Assembly (NCBI RefSeq): GCF_963931675.1
Contig: NZ_OZ007039.1
Location: 3,013,806 to 3,077,805 of the forward strand
Source: an uncultured Alistipes sp.
GTDB lineage: Bacteria; Bacteroidota; Bacteroidia; Bacteroidales; Rikenellaceae
DNA: 64,000 nt
Direction of reading: 5' to 3'
Part shown: positions 27,659 through 35,681 of the stretch, one piece after another
Layout: each line of letters begins with the position of its first letter
How positions within the stretch are numbered: the first letter of the stretch is position 1
Notes under the pieces: generated by a model
Told to the model about the DNA's origin: nothing
What the model saw: the letters and a program-made list of their open reading frames with translations, nothing else
The model's database searches: none
Position numbers and translations under genes: made by a program

Positions 27659-28372
27659 ATGAAAGAGAACACCCTGGAGCTCTCCTTTGAGATGTACGAA
27701 GAATTGAAGGAGACCCTTATCAAAACGCTCCGCACGGAGTTGGCCGAAGCACGATCACAACCGACGGCGGCCATTGATACGGACGCAATCAAGCGATTGC
27801 AGATTCGGATTCTGCAACTGGAGCAGACGCAGACAAGGGTAAGCGAGGCACAGCAGGAACGGGACCATCGGATCGAGCAGCGGCTGCAAGCAATCTCCGA
27901 GCGGCAGGAGCAGATTCGAGAAGGCCTCGGAACGCAGATCGCGGAGATCGACGATAAAGTGACCGGGATGGAGATTCCCGAGGAACTGCCGCCGCGGATG
28001 GTGCAGCACCGCTTTTCGTTCTCTCTGGACGCAACTCGCAACTTCTGGCTCTTCATGTCGATGTTCATCGTGATCGTCGTACTATCTGTCGGACTCTATT
28101 TAGACTGGCGGCCCGACCGCAGCCGGTATGACAACGATCTGAAGTATCGTTATGTGCTGATGAAGGGTGAGGCGTCGCCGAAACGGCTGTCGGAGTTGGA
28201 GAAGCTATTCGAGACTGAGCGGGATCAGCGACGTATTGATTCGATGCGAAGGGATGTCGAGAAGTACGAACGGCTGGTTCGCAAAAGAGCGGCTCTCGAC
28301 GAGCAGGCGCGGCTGAAGGCCCAGGAGGCTGAACAACTCAAACGTGACGCCGCGAAGTTAAAGAACAAGTAG
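27659..28372 (+). CDS. Coiled-coil membrane protein of the mobilization module
   Basis: A 237-aa protein with an N-terminal coiled coil (LQIRILQLEQTQTRVSEAQQ onward), one membrane helix at about residues 128-150 (FWLFMSMFIVIVVLSVGLYL) and a charged C-terminal helix rich in Lys/Glu. It is positioned directly after the relaxase with 21 bp between, as seen in other Bacteroidetes mobilization operons. A link between relaxosome and membrane is plausible but not shown. Confidence 0.7.
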   Translation: MKENTLELSFEMYEELKETLIKTLRTELAEARSQPTAAIDTDAIKRLQIRILQLEQTQTRVSEAQQERDHRIEQRLQAISERQEQIREGLGTQIAEIDDKVTGMEIPEELPPRMVQHRFSFSLDATRNFWLFMSMFIVIVVLSVGLYLDWRPDRSRYDNDLKYRYVLMKGEASPKRLSELEKLFETERDQRRIDSMRRDVEKYERLVRKRAALDEQARLKAQEAEQLKRDAAKLKNK

Positions 28373-28398
28373 TCCTTCCCTTTCTGACGCAAAGATAA

Positions 28399-28560
28399 GC
28401 CGCCGGACGGACAACGCAAGGTCAGGATGAGTTGTCACAGGCAAACCCTGCGCAAAGTTCCTCCGGCATAATCTCGGTCCTCATAATTGACCTGAAAATA
28501 CCGGAAATTAAATTATTGTGTCAAAAGTTGCCTGCACATCGATCGAATGGCAAAAACGTC
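28399..28560. other. Intergenic region after the mobile element
   Basis: The first part is GC-rich; past 28500 it becomes AT-rich. TACCGGA at 28498-28504 only weakly resembles the attachment core TACCCGGA. No gene is seen. Confidence 0.4.
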
Positions 28561-28568
28561 TATTTTTG
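28561..28568 (+). promoter_or_regulatory. -7 promoter box (TATTTTTG) for ppx
   Basis: TATTTTTG fits TAnnTTTG and lies 130 bp before the ppx start. The -33 region is unclear. Confidence 0.4.
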
Positions 28569-28698
28569 TAAAAAAAATAGATCTCCGAAGCTTTGAAGCT
28601 ACTTGCCTCGACCAGCTGAAAATCCGATATGCGGTCGTTGTATCGTATGTTCTGGGAAAGCAGTTTCGGCGGCGGATACACAATACCCACCTCCTTTC

Positions 28699-29595
28699 AT
28701 GAAGAGAGACACTTTTGGCGCCATCGACATCGGATCGAACGCAATCCGGTTGCTCATCAACTATATTGAGGATTACGAGGACGGGCACGTCGAGTACAAA
28801 AAGGCAGCCTTCGTGCGGGTTCCCATTCGTTTGGGCGACGATGCCTTCCTGCGAGGGCATATCAGTTCGGCCAAAATAGAGGCACTATGCGATGCCATGC
28901 AGGGTTTTAGTGCCCTACTCCGGGCATTCGGCACGCACGACTATCGTGCTTGCGCTACAAGTGCCATGCGAGAGGCCTCGAATGGCGGGCAGATTGCCGA
29001 ACTCGTTCGCAGCTGCAGTGGCATTTCGATCGAGATCATCAACGGCGAAACGGAAGCTGATACGATCTTCGCAACCGGAGGGCTGAAGGAGACGCTCGAT
29101 CCCCAAAAAACCTATCTCTACGTCGATGTCGGAGGCGGTAGTACCGAGATCGTTGTCTACGCCCGCGGTAGCAAGGTCGAGGCCCGCTCGTTCCGACTGG
29201 GGACCGTGCGTATCTTCAGCGGCGCAGAGGCCCCGGCCGAATGGTTGCATTTCGAGGAATGGCTCCGTGAGGTGGCCCGGACATGGCACCCTTCGGGAAT
29301 CATCGGTTCGGGAGGAAATATCAACAAAACCCACAAACTTCTTGAAAAGAAGTCCCGTGAGTGCATCCATGCCAAGGAGCTAAATGCTCTCTACAACCGG
29401 CTGCGGGCCATGTCTGTGGCCCAACGCATGGAACAGCTCTATTTGAATCAAAGTCGTGCGGAGGTGATCGTCCCGGCGCTGCGGATCTTCACGGATGTGT
29501 TGTGCATTTGCCAGATTGACACGATCCTGGTTCCTCGTATGGGGCTTGCCGACGGCATTATCCACGAACTCTACCGGCAATACCACCTTTTGTAA
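28699..29595 (+). CDS. ppx: Exopolyphosphatase (Ppx/GppA family)
   Basis: A 298-aa cytosolic phosphatase of the ASKHA fold. Phosphate-binding loop 1 is GAIDIGSNAIRLLI at the N-terminus; the second is YLYVDVGGGSTEIVVY near residue 140; the catalytic Glu lies near ATSAMREASNGG; and GSGGNINK closes the site. At about 300 residues it is the short form without the HD domain of E. coli Ppx. It removes terminal phosphate from polyphosphate or acts on pppGpp. It lies in the same neighbourhood as ppk1. A longer frame from 28603 would run back through the leader and is not used. Confidence 0.88.
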   Translation: MKRDTFGAIDIGSNAIRLLINYIEDYEDGHVEYKKAAFVRVPIRLGDDAFLRGHISSAKIEALCDAMQGFSALLRAFGTHDYRACATSAMREASNGGQIAELVRSCSGISIEIINGETEADTIFATGGLKETLDPQKTYLYVDVGGGSTEIVVYARGSKVEARSFRLGTVRIFSGAEAPAEWLHFEEWLREVARTWHPSGIIGSGGNINKTHKLLEKKSRECIHAKELNALYNRLRAMSVAQRMEQLYLNQSRAEVIVPALRIFTDVLCICQIDTILVPRMGLADGIIHELYRQYHLL

Positions 29596-29606
29596 CGTTT
29601 CGACTC

Positions 29607-29647
29607 AAAAAAAAGAGCGCCGTTCCATGCGAACGGCGCTCTTTTTT
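29607..29647. terminator. Bidirectional terminator between ppx and the TonB receptor
   Basis: A 17-19-bp stem (GAGCGCCGTTC core) with loop CATGC, an A-run before and a T-run after; it serves both convergent genes. Confidence 0.88.
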
Positions 29648-29660
29648 GTGGTTGCGTATT

Positions 29661-32510
29661 TTAAAAGCGGACCTTGGCACCGAGCGAACAGCGGATGCCG
29701 TAGTATTCGGCCTGGCGGACGCGATCCTTCGTGCCCTGGTAGTAGCGCAGGGGCTGGTTCAGCAGGTTGCCCACCTCGGCGAAGATCGAAATGTGCTTCG
29801 TGGCGCGGACCGAGATGTTGGCGTCGAGGTAGTTGACGCTGTCGTAGTAACGGTCCGTGAAGGGGGTCATACCCATCTCTTCGTTGTCAAGGAATGAGCT
29901 GGCGTAGTTGTACGAAAGGGTGGCCGTGAGGCGCTTGTTCTCGAAGTAGAGCGAGGCGTTGACCGTATGCTCGGGAGTCCCGGGCAGCTTGATGTCGTCG
30001 TTGCGTCCGGCAAAGATCGGGTCGGTCAGACGGGTCACCTTCGAGTGGTTGTAGGTGTAGTTGGTGTAGATGCCGAAATTCTTCAAGACGGGGGTAATGA
30101 ATCCCAGGTCGCGCTGGAAGGCCACCTCGATGCCGAGCAACGTGGCGTCTCCAGCATTGACAGCCTTGTAGAACTCCTTGAATTCGGTGCCGCCGATCGT
30201 CTGGTCCTCGATCATGGCATCAACGATGAAATCGGAGATCTGCTTGTAGTAGACGCCGGCCGATACCAGACCGATCGACTTGAAGTAATACTCGAACATC
30301 AGGTCGTAGTTGTTCGATACGGTATTGCGCAGGTCGGGGTTACCCATCGTGTACTCTTCGTCGGCGAGGTTCACGCGGTCGCCCGGTACCATCTGGCTGA
30401 ATTTCGGACGCGCGAGCGTCGTGGTGAAGCTGGCGCGGAGAACCATGTCGTCGATCGGTTCGTACTTGAGCAGAACCGAGGGAAGCCAGTTGTCGAAGTC
30501 CGTCTTGCGGGTAGTCGGTGTCGAAGTGATATTCTCCTCCTCGGCATCCACGTGGAGGGCATTTCCGGTGTAGTCGTAGGCGGTGTGTTCGAGCCGGAGT
30601 CCGGCGATGAGCTTCAGGCGGTTGCCGAACTGCTGGTCGTAACGCAGGTAGGCGGCGTGGATGGTTTCGTGGCCGGTGTAGTTCTCGGCCTCCTCCATCG
30701 GATTGCGCGTGCGGTCGAACTGCGAGGCGTCCGCAAAGTCGAGATGCGAGAGGTACTGCTTGCTGACGAAATCACCGACGGTATAGTCTCCGGCGTAGAA
30801 ATTCTTGCGCGTGGCGTTGTAGGTGTTGCCGGCGGTCATGGCCTGAGCGATGAAGGAGGTTTCGTCGGCGGGCTCCACGTCGTAGAAGGTAATCAGTTTC
30901 GACTTGTCCTTGTCCTGGAATTTGTATCCGGCGCGGAGCGTTCCGGCAAAGGTTCCCGTGAAGAGGCGGGCGCGGAGATCGATGTGGGCCTTGTATTCGG
31001 TCTCCTCGATCTCGCTGAACGATTCGTTCAGTTCGTCGAGTTTAATGAAGTTCGCCGTGTTGAGCGCCATGAGCGAGGCGTCCGAAGGAGTGAAGCGCGG
31101 TTCGCGTTCATCCGAAAGATCAACGTCAAAGCGGATCGGGTTGTCCTCGTCGCTCTCCAGACCGATGTAGCGCTCGTTGGGACGGTCCTCCGAGGCGCGG
31201 GCGTAGTCGAAGCCCCACTCGACACCCAGCCAGCCGAGATTGTGTTCTCCCGAGAGGGCGATGTCCGCGGTCTGCTGACGTTCGAGGCGTGCAAACTTGT
31301 TGTCGGGCGATCCGCCTTTAGTCTGACGGCGCAGGTAGGCCGTTGCCGTGCCGTCCGCGTCGGGTGTAATGTCCTTGTAGGTCAGGCGGTATCGGTTTTC
31401 CCAGTCGTTGCGGCGGTTGTACATGCCTCGGAGTTCGATCTTGTGGTTTTCGTTGAATTTCCAGTCGAACGAGAGCGAGTAACTCTGGCGTTCGCGGTGT
31501 ACATAATACTGTCGGATTTCAAACTCGTCGACATAGGCATTTCCAGAATCGTCCTCTTTCCAGGTCGCTTCAATGTTGTCCGATCCGATCGGGTTGTTGT
31601 GATAGGCCAGCGAGGCCATAACGCCGAGTTTGTCGTTGAAGAAGCGCGAGCCCCAGCTTGCCGATCCGTTGAAGGTGACGCGTTGCGAAATGGGGTTGTA
31701 ACCGGCACCGACCGTAGCGGCTACGGTCTGACGGTAGGGTGAATTTTTCGTGACAAGGTTCACGGCTCCGCCGATCGCATCGCCGTCCATGTCTGCCGTG
31801 ACGACCTTGTGGACCTCGATGGTCTGAATCATGTCCGTCGGGATGAGGTCCAGCTGTGCGGCGCGCGAGTCTCCCTCGGCCGAGGGCAGGCGGTTTCCGT
31901 TGAGCGTTACCGAGGTCAGATCAGGGGCCGTACCGCGAACCTGTCCGAAGCGGGCTTCGCCCTGGTCGTATTGGACGTTAATGCCGGGGATGCGCTTCAT
32001 GGCGTCGCCGATGTTGGCGTCGGCGAAGCGGCTCATCTGGTCCGCGGCGACGATGTTGCTCACGCCGTCGTTGTTCTTCTGGATGGAGAGGGCGCGGCGC
32101 TGACCCTCGACAATGCCCGACACAACGACGCTGCCGATGGCCATGCCTTCGTGAAGGATGAATTCGCAGTGTTCGGTCTGCCCCTTGCGGATGTCATAGC
32201 TCTGGCAAATCTGTTCGTATCCGACATAGTTGACGCAAACGTCGTATTTGCCTTCGGGAATACCGCGCAGCGAGAAGCTGCCGTCGGAGGCGGTAACGGC
32301 TCCGAGATTCAGCGATGCGATATAAACCACGGCGCCCTGGATAGCGTGGTGGTTGTCGTCGAGCACAACTCCGGTGATCGATCCACGAGCCGCGGCTGCG
32401 GCTGCCAGCGCTTCGGCTTCGGTTTCACCGACCGTGGAGGCTGCGAGTGAAACGGGTAGTGCGGAGCTCAACGCCACGGCAAAAAAAAGAGGTAGGCAAT
32501 GTTTCTTCAT
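29661..32510 (-). CDS. TonB-dependent outer membrane receptor
   Basis: A 949-aa receptor. Signal (MKKHCLPLFFAVALSSALPV), an Ala-rich linker, a carboxypeptidase-like domain (GSITGVVLDDNHHAIQGAVV), a plug (NIVAADQMSRFADANIGDAM, RIPGINVQYDQGEARFGQVR) and a barrel with a final Phe. The plug and barrel resemble the FecA/CirA-like TonB-dependent receptors rather than SusC, and there is no SusD partner. It is divergently transcribed from a secreted acid phosphatase gene, which suggests uptake of phosphate or a phosphorylated compound, but this is inference. Confidence 0.93.
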   Translation of the reverse strand: MKKHCLPLFFAVALSSALPVSLAASTVGETEAEALAAAAAARGSITGVVLDDNHHAIQGAVVYIASLNLGAVTASDGSFSLRGIPEGKYDVCVNYVGYEQICQSYDIRKGQTEHCEFILHEGMAIGSVVVSGIVEGQRRALSIQKNNDGVSNIVAADQMSRFADANIGDAMKRIPGINVQYDQGEARFGQVRGTAPDLTSVTLNGNRLPSAEGDSRAAQLDLIPTDMIQTIEVHKVVTADMDGDAIGGAVNLVTKNSPYRQTVAATVGAGYNPISQRVTFNGSASWGSRFFNDKLGVMASLAYHNNPIGSDNIEATWKEDDSGNAYVDEFEIRQYYVHRERQSYSLSFDWKFNENHKIELRGMYNRRNDWENRYRLTYKDITPDADGTATAYLRRQTKGGSPDNKFARLERQQTADIALSGEHNLGWLGVEWGFDYARASEDRPNERYIGLESDEDNPIRFDVDLSDEREPRFTPSDASLMALNTANFIKLDELNESFSEIEETEYKAHIDLRARLFTGTFAGTLRAGYKFQDKDKSKLITFYDVEPADETSFIAQAMTAGNTYNATRKNFYAGDYTVGDFVSKQYLSHLDFADASQFDRTRNPMEEAENYTGHETIHAAYLRYDQQFGNRLKLIAGLRLEHTAYDYTGNALHVDAEEENITSTPTTRKTDFDNWLPSVLLKYEPIDDMVLRASFTTTLARPKFSQMVPGDRVNLADEEYTMGNPDLRNTVSNNYDLMFEYYFKSIGLVSAGVYYKQISDFIVDAMIEDQTIGGTEFKEFYKAVNAGDATLLGIEVAFQRDLGFITPVLKNFGIYTNYTYNHSKVTRLTDPIFAGRNDDIKLPGTPEHTVNASLYFENKRLTATLSYNYASSFLDNEEMGMTPFTDRYYDSVNYLDANISVRATKHISIFAEVGNLLNQPLRYYQGTKDRVRQAEYYGIRCSLGAKVRF

Positions 32511-32551
32511 ACTTTATATTATGTGAATGTTTGTGTTTCGGATTTCTGCAG

Positions 32552-32559
32552 CAAAAGTA
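32552..32559 (-). promoter_or_regulatory. -7 promoter box (TACTTTTG) of the TonB receptor gene
   Basis: On the minus strand TACTTTTG lies about 41 bp before the ATG at 32510. No good -33 box. Confidence 0.45.
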
Positions 32560-32666
32560 TGGAGGTGATGTTACTGTGATTCTACGTCTACATAACAGTT
32601 TGAATGCAAGCATATTGCAAAATTATTAAGTTTACATGGGGTGATTCCTCGTTAGGATTTATTGCC

Positions 32667-32674
32667 TATATTTG
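32667..32674 (+). promoter_or_regulatory. -7 promoter box (TATATTTG) of the phosphatase gene
   Basis: TATATTTG ends 33 bp before the ATG at 32708. It overlaps the longer in-frame start at 32672, supporting 32708. Confidence 0.55.
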
Positions 32675-32707
32675 CCGCCGAAAAACAAATTCCTTTTAAT
32701 TATTGAT

Positions 32708-33661
32708 ATGAAGAGATTCTGCACTATTTTGCTGGCCGGGGCTCTCGCAGCCTGCACGACTGCCGATCCCGAAAAAAGAGTTGCCGAAGGAACCTATGAC
32801 GGCGAACTCAATATTTTGATGCTTGCCGATGCCGGCCGCAATGGCTCCTACGATCAGCGATTGATCGGCGAATGGATGGGAGTCTATGCCGATGCCCTGG
32901 GACCTGAATTCGTCATCTCGTGTGGTGATTTGTTCCACTATCAGGGAATTCAATCGACGCAGGACCCGTTGCTGTGGAGCAATTTCGAGAGTATTTATAC
33001 CCATGGCGAGTTGCAGTGTCCGTGGTACGGCGTGCTGGGCAACCATGAGTATCGGGGCAACACGCAGGCGATGATGGACTATTCCGAGATAAGCCGCCGC
33101 TGGAACATGCCCGACCGTTACTACACCCTCTCCGTGCCGTTGGACGATGATGAACCCGATTCGGATCGAGTACGCTTCGTCTTTATCGACACGGCGCCGC
33201 TGATCGACAAGTACCGCAAGGATTCGGTCCAGTACCCCGACGTGCAGCTTGTGGATCCCGATGCCGAGGTTCGCTGGATCGACAGCGTGCTGCGGGTTTC
33301 GACCGAGAAGTGGAAGATCGTGGTGGGACACCACCCGATGTACACCTACGACAAGAAGGACGACATCGAGCAGGAGAACATGCGGGCGCGTCTGGAGGAT
33401 GTTTTCCGTCGGAACGGGGTTGACGCCTACTTTTGCGGGCACATCCATACGTTCCAGCATATCCGGACGGGGCAGGACAGTATCGACTATGTGGTGAACA
33501 CTTCGGCCTCGAAGCAGCGGGCGCCGCAGTGGGGACCGTTGACGCAGTATGCAAGTGAAAATTCGGGCTTCGGACTGCTGTCATTCGATGAGGGGGTGAT
33601 GCACTACACGCTGGTGAACAGCCGCGGCGAACTGGAATATGTAATCGAACGGCACAAATAG
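32708..33661 (+). CDS. Purple-acid-phosphatase-like metallophosphoesterase lipoprotein
   Basis: A 317-aa lipoprotein (ILLAGALAACTTADP) with the calcineurin-type metal motifs in order: MLADAGRNG, SCGDLFHYQG, GNHEYRGN, VVGHHPMYTY and CGHIHTFQHI. The spacing resembles the small purple acid phosphatases (tartrate-resistant acid phosphatase type). It would release phosphate from organic phosphates in the periplasm or at the surface. It is divergent from the TonB receptor, sharing a 197-bp intergenic region that holds both promoters. Confidence 0.88.
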   Translation: MKRFCTILLAGALAACTTADPEKRVAEGTYDGELNILMLADAGRNGSYDQRLIGEWMGVYADALGPEFVISCGDLFHYQGIQSTQDPLLWSNFESIYTHGELQCPWYGVLGNHEYRGNTQAMMDYSEISRRWNMPDRYYTLSVPLDDDEPDSDRVRFVFIDTAPLIDKYRKDSVQYPDVQLVDPDAEVRWIDSVLRVSTEKWKIVVGHHPMYTYDKKDDIEQENMRARLEDVFRRNGVDAYFCGHIHTFQHIRTGQDSIDYVVNTSASKQRAPQWGPLTQYASENSGFGLLSFDEGVMHYTLVNSRGELEYVIERHK

Positions 33662-33839
33662 CGCTGCCTTCAATCACCCGCATTGCACGATGCGATGTGG
33701 GCCGATATGAAGCCAGGATTCCGGATGCGGGCTGCAATATCAATATTGTGGCCCGCATCTCGTTTCATGAAATCTTCACCCGGATGTCATAACCCCGAAA
33801 GCCTCGCACGCTTTATTTGTGGCGTCAAAACGGAGTTCC

Positions 33840-34595
33840 ATGACCGAATCCAAACACTTCAAGACCATCGTGATGTCCGACATTCACCTTGGATCGAAAT
33901 GGTCGAAGGCCAAAGAGGCCAACCGCTTTCTGAAGTACCACACTTGCGACACGCTGATTCTCTGCGGCGACATCATCGACGGCTGGGAGCTGCTCCGCGG
34001 CCGCCGCGAAAAGTGGAAACGCCGCCACACGAATTTCATCAGCCGCCTGCTGGAGATCCAGCACGACACGCAGATCATCTACCTGAGAGGCAACCACGAC
34101 GATTTTCTGGAACGCATCCTCCCGCTGCATTTCGCCAACATCCGTATTCAGCGCGATTATATCTACACAAGCGGTTCCCAACGTTTCTATGTCCTGCACG
34201 GCGACATCTTCGACCATGTTACCTCCTCGATGCGGTGGCTGGCGAGGATTGGCGACATAGGCTATTCGCTGCTCATGTGGTTCAATCGCCTTTACAACCG
34301 CCGCCGCATGAAGCGGGGTCTTCCATATTACTCCGTTTCGCAGAAAATCAAGCAGAAGGTCAAGGCTTCGGTCTCCTATATCAGCGACTTCGAGCAGCAT
34401 CTGGTCCGTGTGGCAAACCAGAAGGGGTGTACGGGCGTGATTTGCGGACACATCCACCAGGCGGACAAGCGCATGATCGGCAATGTGCTTTATCTGAACT
34501 CGGGCGATTGGGTCGAGTCGATGACAGCCCTGGCCGAAGATTACGCTGGAAACTGGACAATCCTCCGTTATGATGCGGAGAAGGAGGTTCGCTGA
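33840..34595 (+). CDS. LpxH-like UDP-2,3-diacylglucosamine diphosphatase family phosphoesterase
   Basis: A 251-aa metallophosphoesterase. Motifs in order: VMSDIHLGS, LILCGDIIDGWE, LRGNHDDFL, VLHGDIFDH and GHIHQADKR. The family makes lipid X in lipid A synthesis, yet this subgroup is usually a second paralogue encoded beside a glycosyltransferase, so the substrate may be another nucleotide-sugar lipid. The stop overlaps the next ATG (TGATG). It opens the phosphoesterase-glycosyltransferase-ppk unit. A GTG at 33819 is the alternative start. Confidence 0.85.
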   Translation: MTESKHFKTIVMSDIHLGSKWSKAKEANRFLKYHTCDTLILCGDIIDGWELLRGRREKWKRRHTNFISRLLEIQHDTQIIYLRGNHDDFLERILPLHFANIRIQRDYIYTSGSQRFYVLHGDIFDHVTSSMRWLARIGDIGYSLLMWFNRLYNRRRMKRGLPYYSVSQKIKQKVKASVSYISDFEQHLVRVANQKGCTGVICGHIHQADKRMIGNVLYLNSGDWVESMTALAEDYAGNWTILRYDAEKEVR

Positions 34596-35680
34596 TGCGG
34601 TTCCTTTTTGCCATACAGGGAGAGGGGCGGGGACATCTCACGCAGGCGCTTTCGTTGGCGGAGATGCTCCGTCGCCACGGCCATGAACTTGTCGGGGTCC
34701 TCGTTGGCCGCAGTGCCCTGCGCACTCTGCCAGCCTTCTTCTATGCGAAAATTGGGGCTCCGGTTACCGAATTCGAGACTCCGCAGTTTGCTTTCGATCA
34801 CAGCAACCGATCGGTCAGCATGTTCCGCACACTGCTGTGCAATGCTACCCCGGAGCGGCTGCGGGCCTTCGACCGCAGCATGCACCTGATCCGCGACCGG
34901 ATCGAGGCACTCTGCCCCGATCGGATCATCAACTTCTACGAACTGCTCACCGGATTCACGGTCCGCCGCTTCGGAATCCGGATCCCGATGACGGGCATCG
35001 CCCATCAGTTCCTGCTCAACCATCTGCTCTACCGCCACAGCCGTCGCAAGGGTATTCAGGGAATCCTGCTGCGCCTTCATGCTCATATGACCGCCTGGGG
35101 ATGCAATGACCTGTTGGCCCTTTCGTTCCAGCCGATGCCAGACGACTTCCAGCGGCACATCTACGTCGTGCCTCCGCTGCTGCGTCACGAGGCGCTCGAA
35201 GGTAAGGCATCCGACGAGGGGTTCATCCTCGGATACATGGTCAACAACGGCTTCGCCGACGAACTGCGGCACTGGTGCGCTCAACATCCTCAATACCGTT
35301 TCCACGTCTTCTGGGATTGTCAAGGTCGTCCGGATCTTTGGCAGGCCGAGAGCAACCTCACCTTTCACCGCCTCGACGACCGCCTCTTTCTCGAGCTCAT
35401 GCGCCGCTGCCGGGGATATATCACCACGGCAGGCTTTGAATCGGTTTGCGAAGCGATGTATCACCGCAAGCCGATGATGCTTATCCCTGCCCATATCGAG
35501 CAGCGGATCAATGCCGCGGATGCTGCAGCCGCAGGGGCCGGTATTGTCTCCGAGCGTTTCGATCCGGGACGCTTCACCGATTACCTGAGCCATGGCGGAG
35601 GTTCCGCCACGGCTCAGGAATTCCGCACATGGGTTGAGTCTGCCGAAACACATTTCCTGGAACTTCTGACCCGATCTTGA
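34595..35680 (+). CDS. MurG/GT28-like glycosyltransferase
   Basis: A 361-aa protein with the GT-B N-terminal motif FAIQGEGRGHLTQALSLAEM, and in the C-terminal domain GYITTAGFESVCEAMYHRKP followed by EQRINA, the nucleotide-sugar-binding region of GT28/UGT-type enzymes. The acceptor is not known. Translation is coupled to the preceding phosphoesterase by a one-base overlap, and ppk1 begins 2 bp after it. Confidence 0.8.
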   Translation: MRFLFAIQGEGRGHLTQALSLAEMLRRHGHELVGVLVGRSALRTLPAFFYAKIGAPVTEFETPQFAFDHSNRSVSMFRTLLCNATPERLRAFDRSMHLIRDRIEALCPDRIINFYELLTGFTVRRFGIRIPMTGIAHQFLLNHLLYRHSRRKGIQGILLRLHAHMTAWGCNDLLALSFQPMPDDFQRHIYVVPPLLRHEALEGKASDEGFILGYMVNNGFADELRHWCAQHPQYRFHVFWDCQGRPDLWQAESNLTFHRLDDRLFLELMRRCRGYITTAGFESVCEAMYHRKPMMLIPAHIEQRINAADAAAAGAGIVSERFDPGRFTDYLSHGGGSATAQEFRTWVESAETHFLELLTRS

Positions 35681-35681
35681 T

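Larger units (their letters stand above)
22085..28398 (+). mobile_element. Integrative mobilizable element (integrase to mobilization genes)
   Basis: One strand carries integrase, a DUF1016 nuclease, a DUF-type gene, an excisionase-like HTH, a MobC-like protein, a relaxase and a coiled-coil membrane protein. The left edge is the tRNA-tail repeat; the right edge is set at about 28398 because the older scar at 7858-7910 stops matching at the same base. There are no type IV secretion genes, so transfer would need a helper. NBU1 of Bacteroides is known to target a tRNA-Leu 3' end; this may be a relative in that sense. The true right end could instead be the repeat at 39981-40084. Confidence 0.7.

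Noticed and set aside
28490..28510. Right attachment site of the small element (TACCGGA)
   Set aside because: Matches only seven bases of the core with a gap; the true junction could not be fixed this way.
29967..31742. 591-codon plus-strand frame opposite the TonB receptor
   Set aside because: Antisense shadow of a clear TonB receptor gene; repetitive Val/Gly-rich translation without domains.
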